A stretch of 33,652 nt of DNA from Candidatus Obscuribacterales bacterium (GTDB lineage Bacteria; Cyanobacteriota; Vampirovibrionia; Obscuribacterales; Obscuribacteraceae): positions 1-33,652 of the forward strand of contig JAGVKB010000080.1 of assembly GCA_020050835.1 (NCBI GenBank), in the 5' to 3' direction. The position numbers and the translations under genes are program-made. Positions within the stretch are counted from its first letter, which is position 1; every line of letters starts with the position of its first letter. Below the pieces are notes generated by a model. It had not been told where the DNA came from. It searched no databases and saw only the letters and a program-made list of their open reading frames with translations. This document shows positions 1-8,597 of the stretch, piece by piece.

Positions 1-180
1 GCCCGGCTGCGGATAACTCGGGTTGAACTGATTCGGGTTGTAGCCGCCCGGCTGCGGATAACTCGGGTTGAACTGATTCGGGTTGTAGCCGCCCGGCTGT
101 GGATAGCCCGGGTTGAACTGATTCGGGTTGTAAGCACCCGGAGCTGGATAACCCGGTTTAAATTGATTCGGGTTGTATCC
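1..180 (-). repeat. 45-bp tandem repeat encoding 15-residue units
   Basis: Four consecutive 45-bp units occupy 1-45, 46-90, 91-135 and 136-180. The first two are identical and the next two diverge progressively. Degenerate shorter units continue to about 297. On the minus strand each unit encodes a variant of GYNPNQFNPSYPQPG in frame with the thioredoxin-fold gene. The array continues past the left edge, so the total copy number is unknown. Confidence 0.95.
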
Positions 181-1587
181 ACCTGCTTGCGGGTTGAATT
201 GGTTCCGCTCATAACCGCCCGGAGCTGGCTGCCCTGGTCTAAACTGGTCTGGATTGAAACCTGGCGGCGGTGAACCAAACGCGCCGGGATTGTAGCCGCC
301 CGGTTGGGCGATTGTGGGAGCGGCAGGTCTCTGGTCGAAGCCTGTCTGCTGACCGTCAGCCTGCTTGTAAAAATTCGGATTAGCCCGGCCCCTCTCAATC
401 AGGGTAAGGGTTGACTCAGGAGGATAACCGGCTTTCATGAGAGCGCGGGCGAAGCTTGGATCGTTGTACATTTCCGGATTGCGGCTACCGGCATCCAGAA
501 TCCAGGAGATGCCTTCCGCCGGCAGACCTTGCCTGATCTTTGCCAGACCGAGGTTCGCTCGCGCGAACCCAGCTGCCTGGGTAAGATCTTTCAAGCTGAG
601 CGCCTGCTGAACAATCTCTCTCATACGCTCCTGGTTGCCACCACTGGTGGCAACCGTTTGATATTCCTTTTGCAGTAGGCCGATCTCGGTCATGATCGCC
701 TGCGGCGAGACTTGATCGGCCGCTGCGATTGCTGCCTTGTACAAGCGCTCCTGCTCCTGCGGTTCGCTCGTCTTGCCAGCTTGTCGCAAGCTGGTGAAAA
801 TTTCGGTGTGCTTGTCCTGCAAAACATTGCCGGTAAGCGCTGGAGGCTTGATGTCATCAACCGGCCTCGGTGGCGGAATCAACTCCGGCCTAACCGGGGG
901 CTCTACTGCTGGCAACTGCTTGTCTGGGTGATCTGCCGCATAGCTGCGTTGCGTGGCGACGAGGTCAGGCAGAACCTGTCCGAGTTGCTGCATGTATGTG
1001 CGCGAGTCTAGCGCTCCGTAGAGCGGTGTAGGCAGATCGGCTTGCAGCTTACCGTTTTGATCCGGACGCTGAGTAAACACCATGGTCGTGGGCAGCGGAT
1101 ACTGTTCCTGCCCACGCGTTCCTTTAAAATGCCGCTTGACATAGTCGTTCAAGAAAGAGTTGCGATCGAGCGAGTCAACATCAACATATATAAAGGTCGC
1201 GCGATCCTTGAAATTGTGATGAGCAGACCTCATTACGCCTTCTACCATCTGTTGGCAATCACGCGAATTGCGAGAGCCGAACATCATGACAACCGGCTTG
1301 CCAGCTTGAGCGGCCTTGGAAAGCGCTTCATGCAGCTGCTTGTCGGTGAAGTCGAAATTCTGTGAGATCGCGCGGTCGTAGGCTTGGAGATTCCAGGGCT
1401 TGCCTCGATTATCCTCAGGACGCCGGACATCCCGTCCGTTACCGTAGTCGGGCAGCGCTTCGCAACCGTAACGCTGGCGCGGATCATACTCCCGGCGCCA
1501 GGCCTGATCGGCATTCTGGTCCTGTCCAGGTTGCTCTTGCCTGCGGTCCGGTGTTTCACACGACGGACGGCAACGTCCAAAACTCAT
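1..1587 (-). CDS. Thioredoxin-fold protein with C-terminal 15-residue tandem repeats (partial, runs off left edge)
   Basis: The frame is open without a stop from an ATG at 1587 to the window edge (529 codons). A stop codon directly precedes the ATG, so this start is forced; a G-rich SD-like stretch lies about 11 nt upstream. Residues about 80-215 look like a thioredoxin fold: a GKPVVMMFGSRNSRDC segment sits where thioredoxins carry the active site, and YPLPTT (163-168) supplies the cis-proline. Only one cysteine (Cys111) remains of the usual CxxC, so ordinary disulfide exchange is unlikely. A proline-rich linker (about 230-250) and a helical region (about 255-400) follow. From about residue 430 the protein becomes tandem repeats of GYNPNQFNPSYPQPG, a low-complexity Gly/Tyr/Pro/Asn/Gln tail like those of surface or condensate-forming proteins. 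No signal peptide is visible. It may share transcription with mraY upstream. The function is unknown; the fold call is from motif reading only. Confidence 0.8.
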   Translation of the reverse strand, partial: MSFGRCRPSCETPDRRQEQPGQDQNADQAWRREYDPRQRYGCEALPDYGNGRDVRRPEDNRGKPWNLQAYDRAISQNFDFTDKQLHEALSKAAQAGKPVVMMFGSRNSRDCQQMVEGVMRSAHHNFKDRATFIYVDVDSLDRNSFLNDYVKRHFKGTRGQEQYPLPTTMVFTQRPDQNGKLQADLPTPLYGALDSRTYMQQLGQVLPDLVATQRSYAADHPDKQLPAVEPPVRPELIPPPRPVDDIKPPALTGNVLQDKHTEIFTSLRQAGKTSEPQEQERLYKAAIAAADQVSPQAIMTEIGLLQKEYQTVATSGGNQERMREIVQQALSLKDLTQAAGFARANLGLAKIRQGLPAEGISWILDAGSRNPEMYNDPSFARALMKAGYPPESTLTLIERGRANPNFYKQADGQQTGFDQRPAAPTIAQPGGYNPGAFGSPPPGFNPDQFRPGQPAPGGYERNQFNPQAGGYNPNQFKPGYPAPGAYNPNQFNPGYPQPGGYNPNQFNPSYPQPGGYNPNQFNPSYPQPG

Positions 1588-1713
1588 TTAACTGGTAACC
1601 CCCTGAACTTCCGATTACTGAAAGTCCAGCCCAGTAGAAAGATAAAGCGCCCGGTCCACCAAATCAATGGGAGAACCACGTAGTCAGGCAAACTACGCCG
1701 CGGCTCTGGCTGC

Positions 1714-2826
1714 TCAAATCTGCAAGAAAATCAAAAGCACCGCCACACAGATCGCCAATTGTGCCAGCCAGAAGGCAAAGACAACTTCCCATTCTTTGAG
1801 TCCTCGCTCAGCACCAACTGCTTCGAAATGATGATGCAAAGGTGCCATCTTAAAGAAGCGCTTCCCTTCACCCGGCAACTTCTGAGTCAGCTTGATCCAG
1901 ATGACAATCAAAGCCGGCATCGGACCGTCCGGCTCATACTTCTTAGTAAGCTTGAAATAAGCGACCTGGACAATGACCGAAAGAGCTTCAAGAATATAGA
2001 TAAGCGATAGCGGAATGAACCAGAGCTCGAGCTTGCCGGCCAGCACCAAACCGGCCATCAGCCCCCCCAAAAAGAGGCTGCCGGTATCACCCATGAAAAT
2101 GGCAGCCTTATACCGGTTGTAAATCAAGAACCCGCCTACCGCTCCAGCACCGGCGGCAGCTACTACCGCTAACTGCAGCTGTCCAGTAAAAAAGAGCATG
2201 GTGGCCAACGTGAGGAGAACCAGCAAGGTGGTGCCGGCAGCCAAGCCATCCATGCCGTCGTGCAAATTGACAGCGTTGGTAGTGGCAGTCATATAGAATG
2301 CCGAAGCGCCAAGAAAGAGAACCAGTGGAATCTGCCCTGTGACCGGTCCTGTTACAAACGACTGCGCACCACCGAAAAATGCAAATGTCTCGCCGCCGCT
2401 ACTGTAAAGAAGCGCTGAACCGAGAGCTAGTCCCAGCCCAATCTCCAACAACAGGCGCAGGCGCGCCGATAGACCGGCATTAGCCTGTCGCTTCAGTTTC
2501 GCAGTGTCGTCGGCCAAACCAATCAAGCCAGCCAGCAGAGCGGCGACTACCACCATCCCCGCTTCCATTCCATGCGCTACCTGCATCGAGCAGGCCAGCC
2601 AAGCCAGGACTGCCACCAAAAATGACACCATGAAGCAGACACCGCCCATGGTAGGAGTCATCGCCTTCGAGCTGTGGCTTTGCGGCCCTTCCTCTCGGAT
2701 GAACTGCCCAATCTCTTTCGCCTTGAGCGAATGAATATAGAGCGGAAAGCTCACGGCCGACACTAAAAACCCGACCAGGCAAGATACGAGCAGGCTCAAC
2801 GGATTTGGTTCGGAAGTCGGAAGCAC
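1714..2826 (-). CDS. mraY: Phospho-N-acetylmuramoyl-pentapeptide-transferase (MraY)
   Basis: An integral membrane enzyme of peptidoglycan synthesis that transfers phospho-MurNAc-pentapeptide from UDP to undecaprenyl phosphate, giving lipid I. Visible family signatures in order: TPTMGG after the first cytoplasmic loop, the LADDTAKLK aspartate pair, NAVNLHDGMDGLAAG, GDTGSLFLGG and the C-terminal PLHHHFE histidine motif, embedded in about ten hydrophobic segments. The frame is open further upstream (to 2961), but that would overlap the preceding gene by over 130 bp and add a non-family N-terminus. I therefore choose the GTG at 2826, two bases after the upstream stop, giving 370 residues, normal for MraY. 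The HDG in place of the usual TDG in the third motif is a small deviation. Expression is probably coupled to the DprA/LOG-like gene just upstream. No other mur or division genes adjoin it. Confidence 0.93.
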   Translation of the reverse strand: MLPTSEPNPLSLLVSCLVGFLVSAVSFPLYIHSLKAKEIGQFIREEGPQSHSSKAMTPTMGGVCFMVSFLVAVLAWLACSMQVAHGMEAGMVVVAALLAGLIGLADDTAKLKRQANAGLSARLRLLLEIGLGLALGSALLYSSGGETFAFFGGAQSFVTGPVTGQIPLVLFLGASAFYMTATTNAVNLHDGMDGLAAGTTLLVLLTLATMLFFTGQLQLAVVAAAGAGAVGGFLIYNRYKAAIFMGDTGSLFLGGLMAGLVLAGKLELWFIPLSLIYILEALSVIVQVAYFKLTKKYEPDGPMPALIVIWIKLTQKLPGEGKRFFKMAPLHHHFEAVGAERGLKEWEVVFAFWLAQLAICVAVLLIFLQI

Positions 2827-2828
2827 GA

Positions 2829-3347
2829 TTAATCCAGATAGAAACTGGTTACGATCTTGCGGTGTTCCTTCGCGTAGTTTACTGATTCCAGCAAGGTATG
2901 ACTGGTGTGATACAAGAAGCAGATGATCTGCTGGCAACGGTCGATAATCTCGTGATTGCACAGCTTGCTAGCATCGGCAAGAGTCATTGTGCGCCGCTCC
3001 GGATATTCGTGAATATGCTTGATGCCGATTAACAGATCTTGAACTTCAGTCGGCTGCTGCCCGATCGTCTGCGGCAGGATTATCTCGAGCCGATCCGGGT
3101 TAGCTCTCTGCGCTCCCCTGATCGCCGCCATATTAGTTCCATTGGCACCACCGGAGGTGACGACCTGATTGCCGGAAAGAACGAGCGCATAACTCAACAT
3201 CTCGACCAGTTGCTGATGCGTCAAAGGCAGATTACGGGTACCGATAATCGCCACGCGCCGCGGTCCTGATTGCTGGATGAGCAAGAGCTCCTGTGCTAGT
3301 TCGTCCACTGTCGGGACGGTAATTGCGCCTGGTTCAGAGGGACTCAT
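2829..3347 (-). CDS. DprA/LOG-like Rossmann-fold protein
   Basis: A 172-residue protein with the nucleotide-binding Rossmann core shared by DprA (Smf) and lysine-decarboxylase-like (LOG) proteins. A beta strand leads into IIGTRNLP (34-41), and the central TSGGANGTNMAAIRGA segment (64-79) corresponds to the DprA SGGAxGID-type phosphate-binding loop. The flanking DprA domains (SAM-like N-terminus, winged-helix C-terminus) are absent, and the length is about half that of a full DprA. It is therefore a single-domain relative and not the transformation protein itself. The ATG at 3347 has a GGA-type SD 8 nt upstream. The stop is two bases from the proposed mraY start, which implies one transcript. 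The substrate is unknown; a nucleotide or nucleotide-sugar ligand is plausible. Confidence 0.75.
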   Translation of the reverse strand: MSPSEPGAITVPTVDELAQELLLIQQSGPRRVAIIGTRNLPLTHQQLVEMLSYALVLSGNQVVTSGGANGTNMAAIRGAQRANPDRLEIILPQTIGQQPTEVQDLLIGIKHIHEYPERRTMTLADASKLCNHEIIDRCQQIICFLYHTSHTLLESVNYAKEHRKIVTSFYLD

Positions 3348-3715
3348 GTAGCGATTCCGATTCCTGGTTGAGAGGTGAGTAAGAAGTAAGCGGTCGAGTC
3401 GGGCTCTACTTTGTTATGATTTGGACTTAGTGCCAGAACCTAGAGTACCTGTCATTCTGGTCTTGCGAGCCGGTCGCCTGCCGGGCTGTTTACAAGTCGT
3501 AATCAAATGCCCTTGCCAACAGACGACACGATTACCGCCAGAGCCATTGGTGGGGGATATTCTGGGTAGGGTACGGTCCGCCCGGACTGAATAATAGCAC
3601 GACTTGAAGCACAAATCAGGTGACCGCGCTAGAGGGTTTCAGCCAGAAAGTAGGGCGTTTGCAGCCAAGGCGGCAAATGGAACAGGGGAAAGCGGCGACG
3701 GAGCACTTTATTTAG
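3348..3715. other. Divergent intergenic region, no confident gene
   Basis: This 368-bp stretch separates the minus-strand DprA-like/mraY genes from the plus-strand helicase and should hold promoters for both. I do not see a convincing promoter pair. A 66-codon minus-strand frame (3414-3614) has four cysteines and a basic tail, but no clear SD or recognisable domain, and I do not call it. Confidence 0.5.
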
Positions 3716-6199
3716 ATGACAATGGCAACAGCGGATGATTTATTAGCCAAGCTCAACCAGCAGCAGCAGGAGTCCGTCTCTCTGGGATGGGGACCGACGC
3801 TGGTTGTAGCCGGCGCCGGCAGCGGCAAGACTACTGTTTTAACCCGCCGGGTCGCTTACTTGATCCGGCATCTGCACCAGGACCCTGGCACGGTGCTGGC
3901 GGTCACATTCACCAACAAAGCAGCGGCTGAAATGAAGCAGCGCCTGGAGCGCTTGGTCGGCCCCGACCTGTCCCGCCGGCTGTGGATAGGCACTTTCCAC
4001 AGCATCTGCGCCAGATTGCTCCGCCGTGAAATTGAGCACTATAAGAACCTGGACGGGTTTAAATGGCAGAGCAACTTTGTCATTTACGATGAAACAGACA
4101 GCCTGAACGTAGTCAAAGCAGTCATCAACCGGCTGAATTTGGACGACAAGGCATTCCCCCCCCGCGAAATCCGCGGGAAACTCTCAGACCTCAAGAACGA
4201 CAGTTATTCCAGCGACCGGTTTAGCCGGGACGCTCGTACTTACAAAGAGAACAAACTGGCCGAAATCTATAGCGCTTACCAGAGCGAGCTGGCGCGCAAC
4301 AACGCGCTCGATTTCGACGATCTCATCCTTGTCTTTACCGAACTGCTCAAGACTAACGAAGAAGTTAGGCGGCGGCTTCAGGAGCGGTTTCATCATATCC
4401 TGGTCGACGAGTTTCAAGACACCAACCAATCGCAATATGAACTGATCCGGATGCTGGCTGGGCACGGCGAACGGGCGCACGATTGGCACGAAAGAAGCCT
4501 GATGGTAGTAGGCGATGTCGACCAATCGATTTATTCCTGGCGCAAGGCGGACTTTCGTATTATTTTGGGATTCCAAAGCGATTTCAAAGAATCCAAAGTG
4601 GTGAAGCTGGAGGAAAACTATCGCTCGACCAGCACCATCCTGGCAGTAGCTAACTCCATCATCGAAAACAACAGCGAGCGAATCGAAAAGGTGCTCCGTT
4701 GCAATCGCGGGCAGGGAGCCAAAGTACAGTGTTTTGCTGCCGTCGACGAGATCGATGAAGCATATTGTGTTGTCGAGGAACTCAAGAAACTGCGCGCTCG
4801 CGGCAAAGCTTTGTCAGATTGCGTCTGCCTTTATCGCACCAATGCTCAAAGTCGAGCGATCGAAGAAATCTTGGTGCGCAACAACATCCCATATATCATG
4901 GTCGGCTCTACTCGCTTTTACGATCGAGCCGAGATCAAGGACGTTTTGGCTTACCTCAAGCTAACTTTCAATCAGCATGACGGGCAGTCCTTCGGCAGAG
5001 TAATCAACAATCCCAGGCGCGGGCTGGGCAAGACGACTCTCGAGCGCCTCTCAGCTTATGCTGACCAAGAAGGTATTAGCATGATGCAGGCTGCCACAGC
5101 AGCCGAGCGTATATCCGACATTTCAGCCAAGAATGCCAAGACCATCAAGGATTTCGCGGCAATGGTGGCTCGCTGGCAGACGCTCTCGCAGGCGGTCTCG
5201 GTTTCGGCGCTGGTCGAAGTGGTGATGAGCGAGACCAAGTATCTAGACGAGCTGGAGAAGGATGCCCGTGAAAGCAAAGACCCGCTGGCTTTCGGCCGGA
5301 TCGAAAACGTCAAGGAGTTGACAGCAGTTGCCAGAGAATTCGAGTCGATTGCCGATGAGCCGGATCTTGAATCATTCTTGACCCGCATCTCGCTGATAAG
5401 CGATCTTGATCAAGCCAAGCTGGACCAGGATTCAGTCAAGTTAATGACATTGCATTCGGCCAAGGGATTGGAGTTTCCGGTCGTCTTCTTGATGGGCCTG
5501 GAAGAGGGACTGTTTCCACACTCCCGCTCGGTCAACCTGCCAAGCGCCCTGGAAGAGGAGCGGCGCTTAATGTATGTCGGAGTTACCCGGGCCGAAGACT
5601 TGCTCTATCTAAGCTATGCACGACGGCGAATGATGTTCGGGGGCGGAGCGACAACCAACTATATGATCCCCAGCCGATTCTTGAGCGAAATCTCGGCCGA
5701 TCTTCTCCTTGGCTATTATCCAGACGCTGAAAACCCCAAAGAGCAGAATTCCCCCTGGCAGGAGAGCTCCGGCGGCTGGCAAGCTGGCAATTACAGCGGT
5801 AGCGGCAGGCAGGCTCAAAGTTCCGAGAGCGAGCGGGGCAGTACGAGCGGATATGGCGGCAGCATACGGTCCAGCGGTCCAGCCAGACAGCCCTCCGGAT
5901 ACGACTCCGGAGGGCGGAGCAACTCGCCTTCCCAATTCGAAAAGCCTCGTGTTATTCGCACCGGCATTCACACCGGCGCAGCCGGCGCCAGCGCTGGAGA
6001 GAGCGGGCGAACCAGCTCAAAGGTGCCGGACTTTGAACGCCTGGTAGTCGGCGATGCGGTTCAGCACGTCAAATTCGGAGTCGGCAAGGTCGTTCAAATT
6101 ATTGGCGAAAACGACAAAGAGCTCTACAACGTGGAATTTGAAACGGCTGGCAAGCGTTTGCTGGACCCCCGTTTTGCAAAACTAGTTAAATTGTCATAA
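3716..6199 (+). CDS. pcrA: UvrD/PcrA-type superfamily 1 DNA helicase
   Basis: A 3'-5' ATP-dependent DNA helicase (827 residues) of the UvrD/Rep/PcrA group, acting in repair and replication-fork maintenance. The SF1A motifs appear in order: Walker A GAGSGKTT (33-40), [10 protein letters not shown] (Ia), DEFQDTN from residue 231 (II), [13 protein letters not shown] (III), LEENYRS (IV), [16 protein letters not shown] (V) and [15 protein letters not shown] (VI). After the helicase core comes an unusually Ser/Gly-rich linker (roughly 690-770). A C-terminal Tudor-like module follows ([17 protein letters not shown] to the end), as in PcrA proteins that bind RNA polymerase. A second ATG two codons downstream could also serve; a GGAG lies 12 nt before the first. 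It is followed at 128 bp by ndk on the same strand. The choice between pcrA and uvrD as symbol is by convention only. Confidence 0.93.
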   Translation: MTMATADDLLAKLNQQQQESVSLGWGPTLVVAGAGSGKTTVLTRRVAYLIRHLHQDPGTVLAVTFTNKAAAEMKQRLERLVGPDLSRRLWIGTFHSICARLLRREIEHYKNLDGFKWQSNFVIYDETDSLNVVKAVINRLNLDDKAFPPREIRGKLSDLKNDSYSSDRFSRDARTYKENKLAEIYSAYQSELARNNALDFDDLILVFTELLKTNEEVRRRLQERFHHILVDEFQDTNQSQYELIRMLAGHGERAHDWHERSLMVVGDVDQSIYSWRKADFRIILGFQSDFKESKVVKLEENYRSTSTILAVANSIIENNSERIEKVLRCNRGQGAKVQCFAAVDEIDEAYCVVEELKKLRARGKALSDCVCLYRTNAQSRAIEEILVRNNIPYIMVGSTRFYDRAEIKDVLAYLKLTFNQHDGQSFGRVINNPRRGLGKTTLERLSAYADQEGISMMQAATAAERISDISAKNAKTIKDFAAMVARWQTLSQAVSVSALVEVVMSETKYLDELEKDARESKDPLAFGRIENVKELTAVAREFESIADEPDLESFLTRISLISDLDQAKLDQDSVKLMTLHSAKGLEFPVVFLMGLEEGLFPHSRSVNLPSALEEERRLMYVGVTRAEDLLYLSYARRRMMFGGGATTNYMIPSRFLSEISADLLLGYYPDAENPKEQNSPWQESSGGWQAGNYSGSGRQAQSSESERGSTSGYGGSIRSSGPARQPSGYDSGGRSNSPSQFEKPRVIRTGIHTGAAGASAGESGRTSSKVPDFERLVVGDAVQHVKFGVGKVVQIIGENDKELYNVEFETAGKRLLDPRFAKLVKLS

Positions 6200-6327
6200 A
6201 ACCCGAATCCTCCCGATCAGCCCTGCCAAAGAAGCACAGGCAGGCGCCGGCACAGGCACGCCCGCGCCGGACAGCGGGTTATACTGCGATGCCGTATCTC
6301 ATTTATCGCAATCGAGGAGTTCAAGCA

Positions 6328-6789
6328 GTGGCAGAATTGGAGAGAACTTTTGTAGCCGTCAAGCCGGACGGCGTTCAACGTGGTCTGGTGGGAGAGGTAA
6401 TCTCTCGATTCGAAACTCGCGGGCTCAAGTTAGTCGGACTAAAGATGTTGAAAGTCACTCCTGCACTGGCAGAGAAGCACTACGGCGAGCACAAAGGCAA
6501 ACCGTTCTACGAAGGGCTGGTCAATTTCATTACTTCCGGACCGGTAGTAGCCATGGTGTGGGAAGGTAAAAACGCCATTGCGCTGTCCCGCAATGTCATC
6601 GGCGCCACCAATCCAGGCAGTGCAGCGCCTGGCACCATTCGCGGTGATCTCTGCGTCGATATCGGTCGCAATGTCGTGCATGGCTCGGACGGTCCGGAAA
6701 GCGCCGTCAGAGAGGTATCGATTTTCTTCCACGACGGTGAGATCCTGAAGGAGTGGGGTCGTAACGTGGACAGCTGGGTTTGCGAATAA
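6328..6789 (+). CDS. ndk: Nucleoside diphosphate kinase
   Basis: Transfers the gamma-phosphate of ATP to NDPs through a phosphohistidine, balancing NTP and dNTP pools in the cytoplasm. The protein from the chosen GTG is 153 residues and begins with the typical [19 protein letters not shown]. It carries the catalytic His118 in [12 protein letters not shown], the exact family position, plus the Kpn-loop region around [15 protein letters not shown]. The frame is open for 13 more codons upstream. The GTG at 6328 is preceded by GAGGAG with an 8-nt spacer and matches the family N-terminus, so it is preferred over the ATG at 6289. A strong hairpin lies 30 bp after the stop. No sequence anomalies were seen. 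Confidence 0.96.
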   Translation: MAELERTFVAVKPDGVQRGLVGEVISRFETRGLKLVGLKMLKVTPALAEKHYGEHKGKPFYEGLVNFITSGPVVAMVWEGKNAIALSRNVIGATNPGSAAPGTIRGDLCVDIGRNVVHGSDGPESAVREVSIFFHDGEILKEWGRNVDSWVCE

Positions 6790-6818
6790 CAAAGCCTGCG
6801 TTAGCCGGCATTCAGTTT

Positions 6819-6848
6819 AAGGCGGAAGACCGATCGGTCTTCCGCCTT
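6819..6848. terminator. Bidirectional hairpin terminator between ndk and the GT9 gene
   Basis: A perfect 13-bp inverted repeat (AAGGCGGAAGACC / GGTCTTCCGCCTT) with a GATC loop lies between convergent genes. A-rich and T-rich stem ends flank it, but no long T-run follows on either side. It is therefore a likely but not textbook intrinsic terminator serving both directions. Confidence 0.75.
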
Positions 6849-6868
6849 CTGTTTGCGGCACTTGATCG

Positions 6869-8005
6869 CTAAGTACCCAAAAGTCGCCTCACTCCATCCA
6901 ATACCACCTGCGGAGTCAGGTCTTTCAAACAAGCAGTGGTGGACAATGGGCAGATTTTTTCGAAACAGGGCTGGCACCAAAGTCCCGCGCTTACGGTTTG
7001 GCATTGAGCACCATAAGGACCATTTCTGCCGACCGGAGTGCTGCCATAGACTCCCAGCACCTTGGGTTTGCCGGTCGCAGCCGCCAGGTGAAGCGGGCCG
7101 GTGTCCCCGCCGACCACCAGATCGGACCTTTGAAAAAGCGCCACCAGATCCAGCAGGTTGGTCCTACCAGTTAGATTGAGAATTCCCGCCTCGGGATTCT
7201 CTCGTTCGATCCAATCAACTATCCCGGCGTTGGCAGACTCCTCTGAGGCACCACCGACCAGGCAGATGCGCGGACTATATTGCCCAGCGAGCAGCCCAGC
7301 CAGAATGGCCCAGTTCTGCCAATCCCAAATCTTGGACAGCCAAGTGGTGCCGGGGATTAAAACCACGTTTCGTACCATACCTACGTATTGATCATCGCCG
7401 GCGAGGGAAACTGATCCAAGCCACTGCTCGACTCTCTGGACGGACTCCTTAGCTGGCGGCGGCAAGGGAAACTCGACCGGACCCAACCCACTTTCAGCGC
7501 TCGGGACTCCACCGCCGGCGATGCCAATTACCTTCAAAGCATGGTCGACCGCTGAAAGATTGAGATCAACGATATGCCTGTCGGGACGGAAGTAATCGCC
7601 GATATCCAAACGGTTTGTCAAAAATAGCGGTGCACCTTCCCGGGTGTGCGCAAACCCGACCCGAATCGGTGCAGCCGAGAGACCGGCCCAGATAGCGCTT
7701 TTGAACAGTCCCTGCAGCTCGAGAACAAGATCGAACTTAGCCGCTCTCAGTTCGCTTACAAACGCACCAATACCGGTGATAGTGGAATGCCATTGCCCGG
7801 GCTGGCTCAAGGAGCTAGCCCATTGCCTTTTCGGCAGGATAATTGTCCGGTCGACCGCCGGATTATCAATCAATAGCGGAGCGCTAGCAGGTTCCACCAG
7901 CCAGGTAATCTCTGCGTTCGGAACATTGCGCTTCAAAGCCGCAGCCACAGGCAAGCAATGAATGGTGTCACCGATCGCGCTAAGTCTGATAATCAGGATT
8001 CTCAA
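6869..8005 (-). CDS. GT9-family glycosyltransferase (ADP-heptose:LPS heptosyltransferase-like)
   Basis: A 378-residue GT-B enzyme of family GT9 (WaaC/WaaF group), which adds heptose or a related sugar to the LPS core at the cytoplasmic face of the inner membrane. The N-terminus MRILIIRLSAIGDTIHCLPVAAALK is the classic GT9 acceptor-domain signature. VVLIPGTTWLSKIWDWQNWAILA and VVGGDTGPLHLAAATGKPKVLGVYG form the donor-binding half with its conserved GDTGPLHLA. The start is TTG at 8005, supported by GGGGGAAGA about 6 nt upstream. The gene stands alone, convergent with ndk and divergent from the H1-tail protein. The acceptor and sugar are not deducible; the family implies an LPS-type outer membrane. 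Confidence 0.9.
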   Translation of the reverse strand: MRILIIRLSAIGDTIHCLPVAAALKRNVPNAEITWLVEPASAPLLIDNPAVDRTIILPKRQWASSLSQPGQWHSTITGIGAFVSELRAAKFDLVLELQGLFKSAIWAGLSAAPIRVGFAHTREGAPLFLTNRLDIGDYFRPDRHIVDLNLSAVDHALKVIGIAGGGVPSAESGLGPVEFPLPPPAKESVQRVEQWLGSVSLAGDDQYVGMVRNVVLIPGTTWLSKIWDWQNWAILAGLLAGQYSPRICLVGGASEESANAGIVDWIERENPEAGILNLTGRTNLLDLVALFQRSDLVVGGDTGPLHLAAATGKPKVLGVYGSTPVGRNGPYGAQCQTVSAGLWCQPCFEKICPLSTTACLKDLTPQVVLDGVRRLLGT

Positions 8006-8398
8006 CGCTCTTCCCCCGGCACGATTCTACCCGAAGTTAATCCTTCGTTACTTTTAATCAGCAACTGCACCGCTCACGGTTGCCCGGCGAAAAGTCCACC
8101 CCTGTTACCGCTTCGGCTGAAATTGTCCGATCAGGAAAGAAGAATTCGCCAAAGTCTCAACCGTTTGAATTCCAATCTACCGTTTGCGTCCCGGCAGCGA
8201 GCTGGCGTCCCTAAAGCCTTACTGTCATAGCCTTTTCAGGCTCGAACCGCTGTTAGTTCGCGCTCCGACCTTCCAGCTTGAGTCTAATCGATCGTTGTCG
8301 AAAGTGATACCAGCCATTAAGCATGGTGCGGCACCAGCTGTGGAGCCATCTTCGTAAGGGTCTGCCAGCCGGGCTCTCCGGGAATGCCACCATCGCAT

Positions 8399-8421
8399 AT
8401 CCAAAGTGATACATATTGGAT
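8399..8421. promoter_or_regulatory. Inverted repeat upstream of the basic-tail RHH gene (candidate operator)
   Basis: ATCCAA and TTGGAT flank an 11-nt spacer. The element sits just upstream of a TAGAAT -10-like hexamer (8431-8436) and overlaps the second copy of a 10-bp direct repeat, AAAGTGATAC (8403-8412). RHH proteins commonly bind such repeats and repress their own genes; autoregulation here is inference. Confidence 0.4.
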
Positions 8422-8440
8422 AGTTTTTGGTAGAATATTC

Positions 8441-8469
8441 ATGCCACCTTAAGTGGTGGTAGGTGGCAT
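8441..8469 (+). promoter_or_regulatory. Inverted repeat in the 5' leader (ATGCCACCT / AGGTGGCAT)
   Basis: A perfect 9-bp inverted repeat with an 11-nt spacer that itself contains GTGGTGG. CCACC can therefore pair with either of two GGTGG segments, giving mutually exclusive hairpins. It could be a DNA operator or an RNA switch in the leader of the 110-residue RHH protein. Confidence 0.45.
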
Positions 8470-8483
8470 CCTCTATCGATGGG

Positions 8484-8502
8484 CACCGCGGCGTCCGCGG
8501 TG
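8484..8502 (+). promoter_or_regulatory. GC-rich leader hairpin
   Basis: CACCGCGG and CCGCGGTG form an 8-bp all-Watson-Crick stem around a CGT loop. No T-run follows, so it is more likely a leader structure or pause hairpin than a terminator. It is 96 nt before the start codon of the basic RHH protein. Confidence 0.45.
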
Positions 8503-8597
8503 GCCTCCTTAGATGTACCTGTAAATACTCCGGGATAGCCCTGTTGGGGGCACAAATCGCATTCCGGACACTACAGACCAAAAACAAGGAGAGAAAC

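Larger units (their letters stand above)
8006..8597. other. 592-bp intergenic region with inverted repeats and leader hairpins
   Basis: No credible gene: the frames here are shadows without SD sites. The proximal part (8006-8390) shows only a small AGCCT/AGGCT hairpin (8229-8242) and one copy of AAAGTGATAC (8301-8310) that recurs at 8403-8412. The distal part holds two inverted repeats and a compact hairpin, listed separately, ahead of the small basic RHH gene. Confidence 0.6.

Noticed and set aside
3414-3614. 66-codon minus-strand frame with four cysteines and a basic tail
   Set aside because: No SD, no recognisable domain and no coupling to a neighbour.
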